From Alphaproteobacteria bacterium UBA7314 (GTDB lineage: Bacteria > Pseudomonadota > Alphaproteobacteria > MPNO01 > UBA830): a stretch of 6,470 nucleotides of DNA. Shown in pieces: positions 6,365 to 6,470 of this stretch (its first letter is position 1; every line of letters begins with the position of its first letter). The position numbers and the translations under genes were made by a program. The stretch covers positions 5,446-11,915 of the forward strand of contig DKQG01000008.1 in assembly GCA_002471575.1 (NCBI GenBank), read 5' to 3'. The notes below the pieces were generated by a model, which had not been told where the DNA came from, searched no databases, and saw only the letters and a program-made list of their open reading frames with translations.

Positions 6365-6470
6365 TCAGTTTAAAAAATAGACTTCAACACGCTGATTTCC
6401 GGCATCTCCGGAGGGCATAATTTCATAATAAAGCGGCCGTGAATCCGACAAAGCCGCAACGAAAACCGCC
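6365..6470 (-). CDS. C-terminal end of an upstream protein, possibly OmpA-like (partial)
   Basis: A minus-strand frame is open from the window edge to TGA at 6365-6367, giving 34 residues. It starts AVFVAALSDSRPLYYEI and ends SGDAGNQRVEVYFLN. The pattern SRPL followed by a short insert and then NQRVEVYF resembles the last strands of OmpA-like peptidoglycan-binding domains, which often carry NRRVEI after a GxSRP segment. This is a resemblance from memory, not a search result. The stop is 29 bases before the aminotransferase ATG, consistent with an upstream operon partner. Against it, third-position GC is low (about 14 of 34 codons), and the fragment is short. If it is real, there is no room for an ordinary promoter directly before the aminotransferase outside coding sequence. 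Confidence 0.5.
   Translation of the reverse strand, partial: AVFVAALSDSRPLYYEIMPSGDAGNQRVEVYFLN

Noticed and set aside
6401..6418. GGCAT repeats flanking the palindrome CTCCGGAG upstream of the aminotransferase, as a possible operator
   Set aside because: It falls in the probable coding frame at the right edge and the repeat units are only five bases long.
6370..6426. An 18-codon leader-peptide-like ORF before the aminotransferase and hom genes
   Set aside because: It has no ribosome site and no run of Thr, Ile or Met codons, and it overlaps the better-supported partial frame.

Overview
The window looks like a piece of an alphaproteobacterial chromosome, probably from a Rhodospirillales-type lineage. 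This rests on protein character (RecJ N-terminus, GlpX-type fructose bisphosphatase, ACT-domain homoserine dehydrogenase), moderately GC-rich sequence by eye, and the gene order aminotransferase - hom - glpX - recJ, which I recall from members of that class. The species cannot be named from sequence alone.

Every supported gene lies on the minus strand, so the window reads from right to left. At the right edge (6365-6470) is the C-terminal end of an unidentified protein with an OmpA-like tail. It is followed 29 bases later by an AlaC-type PLP aminotransferase (5115-6335), then homoserine dehydrogenase (hom, 3826-5115, sharing one base with the aminotransferase stop), class II fructose-1,6-bisphosphatase (glpX, 2794-3783) and the single-strand exonuclease RecJ (988-2781). 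After a 187-base gap comes a DUF2062 membrane protein (153-800). That gap contains a possible 28-residue membrane peptide (837-923), and a possible 48-residue ORF (2-148) follows the DUF2062 gene. Spacings of -1, 42, 12 and 29 bases suggest one transcription unit from the right edge through recJ, perhaps continuing to the left edge. No convincing promoter or terminator is visible, so the transcript probably begins and ends outside the window.

Functionally the cluster mixes amino-acid metabolism (transamination; aspartate semialdehyde to homoserine for Thr, Met and Ile), gluconeogenesis (FBPase) and DNA repair (RecJ). The order looks like inherited housekeeping synteny rather than a dedicated pathway. 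There are no mobile elements, CRISPR arrays, RNA genes, phage genes or defence genes. I do not see a novel system here. The items most worth a second look are the two unlisted small ORFs, the unidentified protein at the right edge, and a small hairpin in the hom-glpX gap.
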